Shown in pieces: positions 1 through 5,928 of a DNA stretch of 9,767 bases. Under the pieces are notes generated by a model that saw nothing but the letters and a program-made list of their open reading frames with translations, had not been told where the DNA came from and did no database searches. The first letter of the stretch is position 1. Each line of letters begins with the position of its first letter. Origin of the DNA: Sedimenticola sp. (GTDB taxonomy: Bacteria > Pseudomonadota > Gammaproteobacteria > Chromatiales > Chromatiaceae); NCBI GenBank assembly GCA_030590525.1, contig JAUUYI010000052.1, positions 1-9,767 on the forward strand, written 5' to 3'. The translations under genes were made by a program, and so were the position numbers.

Positions 1-9
1 CCAGAGCAT

Positions 10-33
10 TTCGCGGGCAAGCCCGCTCCTACA
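10..33. repeat. REP-type palindromic element
   Basis: The core GCGGGC-AA-GCCCGC (13-26) is a perfect 6-bp stem, followed by TCCTACA. This matches the well-known extragenic palindrome of Pseudomonas and some related gammaproteobacteria. It lies about 160 bp beyond the 3' end of the adaptor gene, a usual extragenic position. A second outer pair, CAGAGC (2-7) and GCTCTG (45-50), encloses it and could form a longer interrupted stem. The identification is from memory of the consensus, with only one copy in this window. Confidence 0.75.
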
Positions 34-189
34 CCTTGGTTCCGGCTCTGCTGGATTAGGGACATATCGCTGGCATCGCGAGGACTACAGCTGGAGTACA
101 ACTACCCTCCGGGCCAGGACTTCATCTGTCCCGGGAGTGAAACGAAGTGCGGGCACAAAATCTACCCCCGTCGACAGAACCGTCAGCTA
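34..189. other. Spacer beyond the adaptor gene, no gene recognised
   Basis: I see no start codon with a ribosome binding site and no recognisable product between the REP element and the adaptor gene. One plus-strand frame stays open through the stretch but has no ATG and nothing recognisable. Whether the partner of the adaptor (an RND pump) lies to the left cannot be seen. Confidence 0.5.
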
Positions 190-1353
190 TCAGCGCTTCC
201 CCTGAGAGCTGGAAGACCAGCCTGAGGTGACGCCTATATCCGGGTTTCTCAGAATTCGCTCGCCCTCGCTCAGCCCCGACAGCACACTGATATAGCCCCC
301 TTCCAGCTGCTCTCCCACTCGGATCAGGCGCAGCTGTGGCCGACCATCCGCCCCACCTACATAGACACCGGGCAAGCTGCCATTATAGCGAACGGCCGTC
401 ATCGGAATTACCGGGTAATTGCGGGCCGGCGCCGTAAAATCGGGTACCATAACCTTGGCATACATGCCCGGTGCAGAAACCGCTTGAGGCAGATCAAACT
501 TCACCTTTACCGTGTGGCGTTGCGCATCCGCCATCGGGAAGATCTGCGCCGTCCGCACCGGCACCACCTGATTGCCCACATCCAGCTGCGCCTGCAGCAT
601 CATGCCTTCATTCAATCCTGGACGCAGTCGCGCCGGCACTTCCACCAGGATCTGCAGATATTCGACATCAGCAAATACCAGCAGGGGCTGACCCGGCTGC
701 ATGGTATCACCGACCTCAATATATTTCTTCATGATGACCCCAGCGAACGGAGCCAGACTCCTGGCATCCCTCAGCTTGGCATCGATCGCCTGAATCGCCG
801 ACCGAGCTGACATGATGGCATTACGCGCCGTGGCGATCTGAACCTGGGAAGTGTAAACATCCGCATAGCGCTCTGCGCCACGGCTACGGGTGCCAGAGAA
901 ACTCTCCATGGGATCGGTGAACATCTGGTCGAACAGGTTGGGGATGCCCATGCCTCCTGTAGCCGCATCGGCCTTCGGGGACCAGAGCTCCCGGGTGTAT
1001 TGGACGCCGGCCGTCCGCAGCTGGGCGTCGGCATTGGCCAGCTGCGCCAGTGCCGCATTGCGCTTGGCCATCAGTTCGGAATCGTCCAGAGCGACCAGCA
1101 GGGTGCCATCCTTGAAGAAGTCGCCTTCGATACCGGCAAGGTATATCACCCTTCCAGGGATCTGTGCAGAGAGCGTTACTTCCTTATAGGGTATGACGGT
1201 GCCACCAAGGGAGACGGTGGGCGCACCCCGCGCCTGTTGCACGGTAAAATAATCACCTCCAGCCACCTGCTGGGATGACACCTGCCCCGGTAGTGCCGCT
1301 ACGACAGCAACAGCTGCTGTCAGCATGAACGCTCGGACTTTGATTCCCATCAT
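190..1353 (-). CDS. Periplasmic adaptor (membrane fusion) subunit, RND/HlyD type
   Basis: Membrane fusion proteins join an inner-membrane pump (RND, ABC or MFS) to an outer-membrane TolC-like channel. Residues 1-28 form a signal peptide (hydrophobic core 9-21, small residues at 24-27) with no lipobox cysteine, so a soluble periplasmic form is expected. A barrel-sandwich (lipoyl) half runs from about 46 to 92 and its second half from about 198 to 228 (LAPFAGVI, GQPLLVF). The alpha hairpin lies between, at about 93-197. Beta-barrel and membrane-proximal domains follow from about 230 to 372. The 387-residue length is normal. The hairpin carries an odd Met/Gly/Phe-rich stretch at about 130-160. 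Two consecutive ATG codons (1353, 1350) sit behind CAGG, and either could be the start. It follows the SCP2-like gene by about 65 bp on the same strand. The pump partner and substrate are unknown. Confidence 0.88.
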   Translation of the reverse strand: MMGIKVRAFMLTAAVAVVAALPGQVSSQQVAGGDYFTVQQARGAPTVSLGGTVIPYKEVTLSAQIPGRVIYLAGIEGDFFKDGTLLVALDDSELMAKRNAALAQLANADAQLRTAGVQYTRELWSPKADAATGGMGIPNLFDQMFTDPMESFSGTRSRGAERYADVYTSQVQIATARNAIMSARSAIQAIDAKLRDARSLAPFAGVIMKKYIEVGDTMQPGQPLLVFADVEYLQILVEVPARLRPGLNEGMMLQAQLDVGNQVVPVRTAQIFPMADAQRHTVKVKFDLPQAVSAPGMYAKVMVPDFTAPARNYPVIPMTAVRYNGSLPGVYVGGADGRPQLRLIRVGEQLEGGYISVLSGLSEGERILRNPDIGVTSGWSSSSQGKR

Positions 1354-1373
1354 TTAAACCTGCTCAAATAAAC

Positions 1374-1413
1374 TGCACAGCACATCGACCACCCTGAGCC
1401 GATGTGCCGTGTA
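1374..1413 (-). terminator. Strong hairpin between SCP2-like gene and adaptor
   Basis: The arms CACAGCACATCG (1376-1387) and CGATGTGCCGTG (1400-1411) form a 12-bp stem with one G-U wobble and a 12-nt loop. In the minus-strand transcript it starts 8 nt after the SCP2-like stop codon and is followed by CAGTTTATTT, a weak U-rich tract. It could be a leaky terminator that lowers adaptor expression, or a 3' stabilising stem at a processing site. The stem is plain in the sequence; the function is inferred. Confidence 0.5.
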
Positions 1414-1418
1414 AATTA

Positions 1419-1814
1419 TCAGACCCGCCCCATCACACTGAAGGTTTTGATAAAAGGGCCTGCCATTCGGGGGTCTTTCAGCATGGCGCCGTAATCCCCC
1501 ACCTTGAACTTCATTTTACCAGAGGTGAATGCCATGCCCAGGCCCATCATCCCAGGCGGCTTGCCAATCCACTTGTTCCATTGGGCCTCGCTGCAACGGA
1601 TATCCCAGTTCAGCTCTTCGCCGTTGTAGGCACCGGCGGTCACTGCCTGGCCATTCTGGATATCGATCACCCCTCTCGCCTGATCCTCTCCCTCGAAGCC
1701 ATAACCAATAACACTATTGAAACCCAGCTGCCCCAGGGCAGCGGTCAGTTCTCCATCACTATTCCACTGCTCCATGAAGCCCTTCATCCACTCGTCTGAA
1801 AAAAGGTCAGCCAT
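1419..1814 (-). CDS. SCP2-like sterol/lipid-binding domain protein
   Basis: This 131-residue protein is about the size of one SCP2 fold, which encloses a hydrophobic tunnel that binds fatty acids, sterols or similar lipids. The family-like signature is the C-terminal GKMKFKVGDYGAMLKD (99-114), resembling the usual G-K-hydrophobic-x-G-D motif, after a beta-rich middle (GVIDIQNGQA at 48-57, ELNWDIRCSEAQW at 67-79). There is no signal peptide, so it should be cytoplasmic. I chose the ATG at 1814 because GGGGGT lies 5-6 nt upstream. In-frame ATG (1826) and TTG (1832) codons exist but lack a good Shine-Dalgarno sequence, and the upper one overlaps a palindrome. It precedes the adaptor gene on the same strand, which hints at a hydrophobic cargo. 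The actual ligand is unknown. Confidence 0.8.
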   Translation of the reverse strand: MADLFSDEWMKGFMEQWNSDGELTAALGQLGFNSVIGYGFEGEDQARGVIDIQNGQAVTAGAYNGEELNWDIRCSEAQWNKWIGKPPGMMGLGMAFTSGKMKFKVGDYGAMLKDPRMAGPFIKTFSVMGRV

Positions 1815-1829
1815 TTTTACCCCCATACT

Positions 1830-1843
1830 CAAATAATTATTTG
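1830..1843. promoter_or_regulatory. Perfect 14-bp palindrome CAAATAATTATTTG
   Basis: CAAATA-AT-TATTTG is fully self-complementary. It lies 16 bp upstream of the chosen SCP2-like start codon, where it could be an operator overlapping the leftward promoter or a stem near the ribosome binding site. It shares the half-site CAAATA with the palindrome at 1978-1993. No regulator is identified. Confidence 0.45.
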
Positions 1844-1977
1844 TTGTCTACCGACTTCCAGCGGGCCATTGCAGCCAGCCGGAAGAGATTCTACTCAACG
1901 CCGTGCAGTATCCCTTATGATTTTGTCTAATGCAACTGACCACAGCAGAACGATCCGCCAAGCTTCCTTGCATATAA

Positions 1978-1993
1978 GTATTTGCGCAAATAC
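1978..1993. promoter_or_regulatory. Perfect 16-bp palindrome GTATTTGCGCAAATAC
   Basis: The two halves GTATTTGC and GCAAATAC are exact reverse complements with no spacer, the form of a dimeric repressor or activator site. It sits between the divergent genes, about 80 bp upstream of the candidate -35 box of the GTPase promoter. The sequence itself is certain; the role as an operator is inferred. Confidence 0.5.
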
Positions 1994-2071
1994 ATGATTT
2001 TCCCACAGATAACTACGTCTGTTGCACCGGCAGATACCGGGGGTGTCGCGGGGCCTGCCGACAAATTAGAA

Positions 2072-2100
2072 TTGAAGCCATTGCATTCAGGCAGTAACAT
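2072..2100 (+). promoter_or_regulatory. Candidate sigma70 promoter for GTPase-nadA
   Basis: TTGAAG (2072-2077) and TAACAT (2095-2100) each match the sigma70 boxes at 4 of 6 positions and are separated by the ideal 17 bp. Transcription would start near 2107 and give a leader of about 30 nt ending in the AAGGAG ribosome binding site. This is a pattern match only. Confidence 0.4.
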
Positions 2101-2136
2101 CTCTGGGGTGATCGATAAATCAATAAGGAGTTAGGC

Positions 2137-3648
2137 ATGACGACTGGGGGAACGCTCATAGAAGGGCGACTGAAACACCTGGAAAGCCACCTGGAGCAGG
2201 AAAATCCCGTGCTGCTCAACACCGTGCGCAGCTTCCGGAAACTGGATATGGCTTCTTATCGTATGGGCCTGCTGGATCAGAATGAATCCTATGCCACCCA
2301 GATTCCCTGGTGGCCTCTGATCTCGGTACTCGGTACCTTCTCTGCCGGAAAATCCACATTCATCAACCACTATCTCGGTTTCAAGCTGGGGCGTACCGGC
2401 AACCAGGCGGTGGATGACCGCTTCACCGTCATCTGCTATAGCAGGGAACAGACCTCCCATGCTCTACCTGGCGTGGCCCTGGATGCAGATCCCCGCTTTC
2501 CGTTCTACCAGATGAGCGAGAAGATCGACAAGGTAGCCCTGGGGGAGGGCCGGCGTATCGACGCCTACCTGCAATTGAAGACCTGCCCCAGTGAACACCT
2601 GCGCGGAAAGATTCTGATCGACTCCCCGGGTTTCGACGCGGATGCCCAGCGCACATCCACCCTGCGTATCACCGACTACATCATGGATCTATCGGATCTG
2701 GTACTGGTCATGTTTGATGCCCGCCATCCAGAACCAGGCGCCATGAAAGATACCCTGGACCATCTGGTCAGTAAAACCATCAATCGGCCGGATTCGGGGA
2801 AATTTCTCTATATTTTGAATCAGATCGACACCGCGGCCGGGGAGGACAATCCGGAAGAGGTGGTGGCAGCCTGGCAGCGTGCCTTGGGCGACCGCGGCCT
2901 GACCGCAGGGCGTTTCTATTCCATTTACAACCCGGATTCAGCCATTCCTATCGATGACGACAAGCTACGGGAACGGTTTGAACGCAAACGGGATACCGAT
3001 CTCAGTGAGATCCATGCCCGCATGCACGAGGTAGAGATCGAACGGGCCTATCGCATCATCGGCGCCCTGGAAAAGACTGCCAGGGACATCGAAGAACATT
3101 CGGTTCCAGCCCTGAAAGAGGCCCTCGGCCGCTGGAAACGGCGGGTCCTTTGGGGGGATGGCATCGTCTTAGCTCTGCTGCTCACACTGCTGCTCGGCCT
3201 GACTATCAAGCAGGGGTACTGGCAGGGCCTGAGCTTCAACCCACCCTGGCTACAAGAGTTCCTGAGCAGCCCAGGCCTGCTCTATGGCAGCCTGGCCGGT
3301 AGCGTTATCGTCCTGGCAGTTCTCCACTACCTGATCCGAAATGCCGCCGCCCGCACAATCTTTCCGGCATTGCGACGGTACACGGAACAACAGGGGATCA
3401 AGGGCAACCTGGTGGAAGCCTTTCGCCACAGCACCCGCCCCTGGCGCAGTATCTTCAACAAGAACCCGGCCGGCTGGAGCCGGAGGGCGCGGACCCATCT
3501 GAAACAGGTGATAGAGGATGCAGATAGCTATGTGCAGACTCTGAACGACCGCTTCACTAATCCTTCCGGCGACGGAACACCCGCATCAGACGAACCTGTA
3601 AACCAAGGCGAAGCAGAAGAAGGAGGCAAGGAGGCAGCCAAGGCCTGA
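2137..3648 (+). CDS. Dynamin-superfamily GTPase with two membrane segments
   Basis: A large GTPase of 503 residues. The GTP-binding motifs are in order: P-loop GTFSAGKST (66-74), a probable switch-I threonine in DRFTV (94-98), DSPG (162-165, with FD following) and NQID (228-231). Helical, charged sequence from about 275 to 335 is followed by two hydrophobic segments at about 341-356 and 381-399, suggesting a membrane hairpin. The C-terminal tail (about 470-503) is polar, acidic and probably disordered. The P-loop surroundings resemble dynamin/EHD proteins, which polymerise on and reshape membranes, rather than Era or TrmE. AAGGAG seven bases upstream fixes the start. nadA follows after 43 bp, probably in the same transcript. 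No dynamin-like partner gene is adjacent, so this is a single-gene system here. The precise role is unknown. Confidence 0.82.
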   Translation: MTTGGTLIEGRLKHLESHLEQENPVLLNTVRSFRKLDMASYRMGLLDQNESYATQIPWWPLISVLGTFSAGKSTFINHYLGFKLGRTGNQAVDDRFTVICYSREQTSHALPGVALDADPRFPFYQMSEKIDKVALGEGRRIDAYLQLKTCPSEHLRGKILIDSPGFDADAQRTSTLRITDYIMDLSDLVLVMFDARHPEPGAMKDTLDHLVSKTINRPDSGKFLYILNQIDTAAGEDNPEEVVAAWQRALGDRGLTAGRFYSIYNPDSAIPIDDDKLRERFERKRDTDLSEIHARMHEVEIERAYRIIGALEKTARDIEEHSVPALKEALGRWKRRVLWGDGIVLALLLTLLLGLTIKQGYWQGLSFNPPWLQEFLSSPGLLYGSLAGSVIVLAVLHYLIRNAAARTIFPALRRYTEQQGIKGNLVEAFRHSTRPWRSIFNKNPAGWSRRARTHLKQVIEDADSYVQTLNDRFTNPSGDGTPASDEPVNQGEAEEGGKEAAKA

Positions 3649-3691
3649 TGAGACCTTCGCCAGAAGACCCATCTGCTGGAGTTGGAATGTC

Positions 3692-4744
3692 ATGAATGAG
3701 ACCGTGTCACCGGAACAGATCGCCCTTCGCCCTATTCAGGTCCCACCTCACCCACAGTGGCCGGAACTGTCGAAGAGTGAACACGAGGATCTGAAGCTAC
3801 GCATCAAGAAACTGCTCAAACAACAGGACGCGGTGCTCGTTGCCCACTATTATACCGACGCGTCCCTGCAGGAACTGGCGGAAGAGACCGGGGGCTGCGT
3901 AGCGGATTCGCTGGAAATGGCACGATTCGGCAGCGAACAGCCGGCCCGTACTCTGGTCGTTTGCGGGGTCCGTTTCATGGGTGAAACGGCAAAGATACTG
4001 AATCCGGAAAAGCGGGTACTGATGCCGGACCTGAATGCCACCTGCTCTCTGGACGAGGGATGCCCGGCAACGGAGTTCAGCCAATTCTGCGATCAGCACC
4101 CGGACTACACCGTGGTCGTTTACGCCAATACCAGCGCTGAGGTAAAGGCGCGCTCCAACTGGGTAGTCACGTCCGGGATCGCACTGCCAATCGTCGAATA
4201 CCTGGCGAAAAAGGGAGAGAAGATACTGTGGGCCCCGGACAAGCATCTGGGACATTACGTTCAGCGACTGAGCGGGGCAGAGATGCTGTTCTGGCAAGGC
4301 TCCTGCGTGGTCCACGAAGAGTTCAAGTCAGTGGCCCTGGAGCGAGTTCGCCGACTGCACCCGGATGCGGCGGTACTGGTTCACCCGGAGTCCCCGGAAG
4401 GGATTATCAGCCAGGCAGACCGGGTGGGCTCCACTACGGCGCTGATCAAGGCAGTCACCGAGATGGACAATCGCGAGTTCATCATCGCCACCGATGGGGG
4501 CATCTTCCATAAGATGCAGCAGTTGGCACCGGACAAGGTTCTGATCGAGGCCCCAACCGCCGGTGAAGGCGCCACCTGTCAAAGCTGCGCCCACTGCCCC
4601 TGGATGGGCATGAATGCGCTCCAAAACCTGGAGACGGTACTACAGACCGGCAACAACGAAATCAGCATCGAGCCGGCAATCCGGGAAAAAGCCCTCATAC
4701 CCATACAGCGCATGCTCGCTTTCGCCCGGGAACACGGCAGGTGA
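3692..4744 (+). CDS. nadA: Quinolinate synthase NadA
   Basis: NadA condenses iminoaspartate (from NadB) with dihydroxyacetone phosphate to give quinolinate, the second step of de novo NAD synthesis, in the cytoplasm. All family hallmarks are visible in 350 residues: [16 protein letters not shown] (50-65), [11 protein letters not shown] (69-79), PDLNATCSL (112-120), [10 protein letters not shown] (144-153), [11 protein letters not shown] (180-190), [11 protein letters not shown] (201-211), VHPESP (230-235) and [10 protein letters not shown] (266-275). Cysteines 118, 205 and 302 correspond to the [4Fe-4S] ligands of the E. coli enzyme (113, 200, 297). The last lies in CQSCAHC (296-302). The ATG at 3692 is preceded by GGAG about 10 nt upstream. 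nadB and nadC are not in the window. The pairing with the dynamin-like GTPase is probably co-transcription rather than shared function. Confidence 0.97.
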   Translation: MNETVSPEQIALRPIQVPPHPQWPELSKSEHEDLKLRIKKLLKQQDAVLVAHYYTDASLQELAEETGGCVADSLEMARFGSEQPARTLVVCGVRFMGETAKILNPEKRVLMPDLNATCSLDEGCPATEFSQFCDQHPDYTVVVYANTSAEVKARSNWVVTSGIALPIVEYLAKKGEKILWAPDKHLGHYVQRLSGAEMLFWQGSCVVHEEFKSVALERVRRLHPDAAVLVHPESPEGIISQADRVGSTTALIKAVTEMDNREFIIATDGGIFHKMQQLAPDKVLIEAPTAGEGATCQSCAHCPWMGMNALQNLETVLQTGNNEISIEPAIREKALIPIQRMLAFAREHGR

Positions 4745-4754
4745 GGGCATGTTT

Positions 4755-4770
4755 ACCCCCCATCAGGGGT
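4755..4770. other. Small stem-loop between convergent nadA and regulator genes
   Basis: ACCCC (4755-4759) and GGGGT (4766-4770) form a 5-bp stem with a 6-nt loop, 10 nt after the nadA stop and about 50 nt beyond the regulator stop. There is no U-tract on either side, so it is at best a weak or factor-assisted terminator. The rest of the 74-bp gap shows nothing clear. Confidence 0.2.
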
Positions 4771-4818
4771 CGACAGGACCTCTCTCACCATTGAGACCTT
4801 AGCCGAGTGCTTACGAAT

Positions 4819-5529
4819 TCAGCTTTTTTTCGGCCCGAAGCTCTGGCCGCAGATACCGGCGGAACTGGCGCATTCCCGCAGCCCATCCGGATCCAGAATC
4901 TCTATATGCCGCCCTTTTACCCTGACCAGGCCCTTTTCTGTGAAATTGTGCAGGATCCGGGAAAAGGTCTCAGGTTTGACCGACAGCCGGGATGCCAGCA
5001 CCCCCTTAGGGGTACCCAGATCAAACTCCAGCCGAGTCTCTCCTTGGTAGTGATATCGCCCGCAGAGAAAACCGGCAACCCTGCCACTGGCGCTCTGTAG
5101 CGTAAGATCATCGATCTCCTTGATCATTCTCTGCAGGCGCATGCTCATATCACCCATGACCCGGAAACAGGTGTCCACAGACTCCCTCAGAAGAAGTAGG
5201 AAATCCCTGCTGTTGATACCAATCAGGCGGCTCTCACCAAGAGCGCTGGCACGTACCGGATAGGCTGGTTTTTCAGCAAACATCAACGCCTCTGCAAAGG
5301 TATAACCCGGCATGACAACCTCGATTACCTTCTCATTACCGTTCATGGAGAGTCGGGAGAGTTTGATCTGCCCATCTGTCACCAGAAAAAACCGACTGGC
5401 CGGATCCCCCACCTCAAACAGCGTATCCCCATCCTCCAGTCTTATCTCCTGGCTCACGCCATTCACCCGAAGTAACTGGTTTTCATCCAGTTCGGAAAAC
5501 AGATAAGCATCTTTTAGTTCTTTATGCAT
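4819..5529 (-). CDS. Crp/Fnr-family regulator, Dnr/Nnr-like
   Basis: A 236-residue regulator. The cyclic-nucleotide-binding-like beta roll spans about 10-120 (GDTLFEVGDPASRFFLVTDG at 34-53, YTFAEALMF at 76-84). The dimerisation helix is at about 122-147 and the winged helix-turn-helix at about 170-210. The recognition helix KPETFSRIL (185-193) keeps the Glu-x-x-Ser-Arg pattern that reads TTGAT half-sites in Fnr and Dnr. TFAEA.MF and the PETFSRI segment closely resemble Dnr, the nitric-oxide-responsive denitrification activator. No N-terminal cysteine cluster is present, so it is not an oxygen-sensing Fnr. The histidine pair near the start of P. aeruginosa Dnr is replaced by AY (8-9). The start is ATG 5529 with only a weak GAG upstream. 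Its neighbours give no denitrification genes. Confidence 0.87.
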   Translation of the reverse strand: MHKELKDAYLFSELDENQLLRVNGVSQEIRLEDGDTLFEVGDPASRFFLVTDGQIKLSRLSMNGNEKVIEVVMPGYTFAEALMFAEKPAYPVRASALGESRLIGINSRDFLLLLRESVDTCFRVMGDMSMRLQRMIKEIDDLTLQSASGRVAGFLCGRYHYQGETRLEFDLGTPKGVLASRLSVKPETFSRILHNFTEKGLVRVKGRHIEILDPDGLRECASSAGICGQSFGPKKS

Positions 5530-5909
5530 GTCTCAAAGCACTGGAGTTCAGAAACAATTCTCACAGATAAGGTTCTTGCAAAACACCCCCTCTCCCTCAA
5601 GGGAGATGAGATTTAAGCATTTTGCAAGAGCCTCAGATTCCATCCCTTTTTGAATGTTAGTCCAGAATACCGGGGTAAGTGTATAAAAAAACGGGGGAAG
5701 GACGAAGCCGTGTCGATCAGTTAACAGCGGCTCGCACAAGAAGCAAGCGCTCAATTTGGGGCATCGGGGCGCTTGCCTGGCAAGGGTAGCAACGCACATC
5801 GGCGTATCAATGCCGCGAGTGCAGGACACACCGGGCATCTGCCAAAACTCAGGGCGCAAACCTGATCGCAGTTTGCACACCTGCAGTGAATGGCTGCCAC
5901 AAAGTGTGG
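5530..5909. other. Non-coding region with several inverted repeats
   Basis: About 380 bp lie upstream of the regulator and downstream of the SPT-like gene, both on the minus strand. It contains the MITE-like element (listed separately), an 8-bp perfect inverted repeat GCAAGCGC/GCGCTTGC (5743-5750, 5769-5776), and GCAAAC/GTTTGC (5856-5861, 5871-5876). A 110-codon open frame runs through most of it on the minus strand, but it crosses the MITE-like element, has no ribosome binding site and resembles nothing, so I do not call it a gene. The regulator promoter should lie here but I cannot place it. Confidence 0.6.
5564..5638. mobile_element. MITE-like element with 5-bp flanking direct repeat
   Basis: The terminal inverted repeats AGGTTCTTGCAAAA (5570-5583) and TTTTGCAAGAGCCT (5620-5633) match at 13 of 14 positions. 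They enclose 36 bp holding a second perfect stem TCTCCCT-CA-AGGGAGA. The direct repeat CAGAT flanks the element (5564-5568 and 5634-5638), one base from the left terminus, as expected for a target-site duplication. It is far too short to encode a transposase, so it would be a non-autonomous insertion mobilised in trans. I cannot assign the insertion-sequence family. It lies 35-105 bp upstream of the regulator start, where it could affect expression. Confidence 0.55.
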
Positions 5910-5928
5910 TCAGGTGATGGCCACTTTG
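5900..5928 (-). other. Stem-loop spanning the stop codon of the SPT-like gene
   Basis: CAAAGTG (5900-5906) and CACTTTG (5922-5928) form a perfect 7-bp stem enclosing the TGA stop codon at 5910-5912. No U-tract follows. It could be a transcript 3' end structure, but the overlap with coding sequence makes chance a real alternative. Confidence 0.25.

Larger units (their letters stand above)
1815..2136. other. Divergent intergenic regulatory region
   Basis: About 320 bp separate the leftward SCP2/adaptor genes from the rightward GTPase/nadA genes. No coding sequence is recognisable. It holds two perfect palindromes (1830-1843 and 1978-1993) and a rightward promoter candidate (2072-2100), each listed separately, and ends with AAGGAG seven bases before the GTPase start. 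Confidence 0.7.

Noticed and set aside
73..237. Open plus-strand frame with two cysteines near the window start
   Set aside because: No ATG or other good start with a ribosome binding site, and it runs into the opposite-strand adaptor gene; nothing recognised.
2109..2122. TGAT-N6-ATCA near the GTPase ribosome binding site as an Fnr box
   Set aside because: Fnr/Dnr half-sites need a 4-bp spacer between TTGAT and ATCAA; here it is 6, and the outer bases do not fit on both sides.
3797..4315. 172-codon minus-strand frame inside nadA
   Set aside because: It lies opposite an intact nadA with all its iron-sulfur cysteines; a codon-bias shadow.
4819..4845. T-run with GC-rich dyad at the end of the regulator gene as a terminator
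   Set aside because: The run of T lies inside the final codons (Pro-Lys-Lys-Ser) and the stem TTCGG/CCGAA leaves no workable loop.
5548..5880. 110-codon minus-strand open frame rich in cysteine
   Set aside because: It runs through the MITE-like inverted repeats, has no ribosome binding site, and resembles no family I know; more likely a chance open frame.
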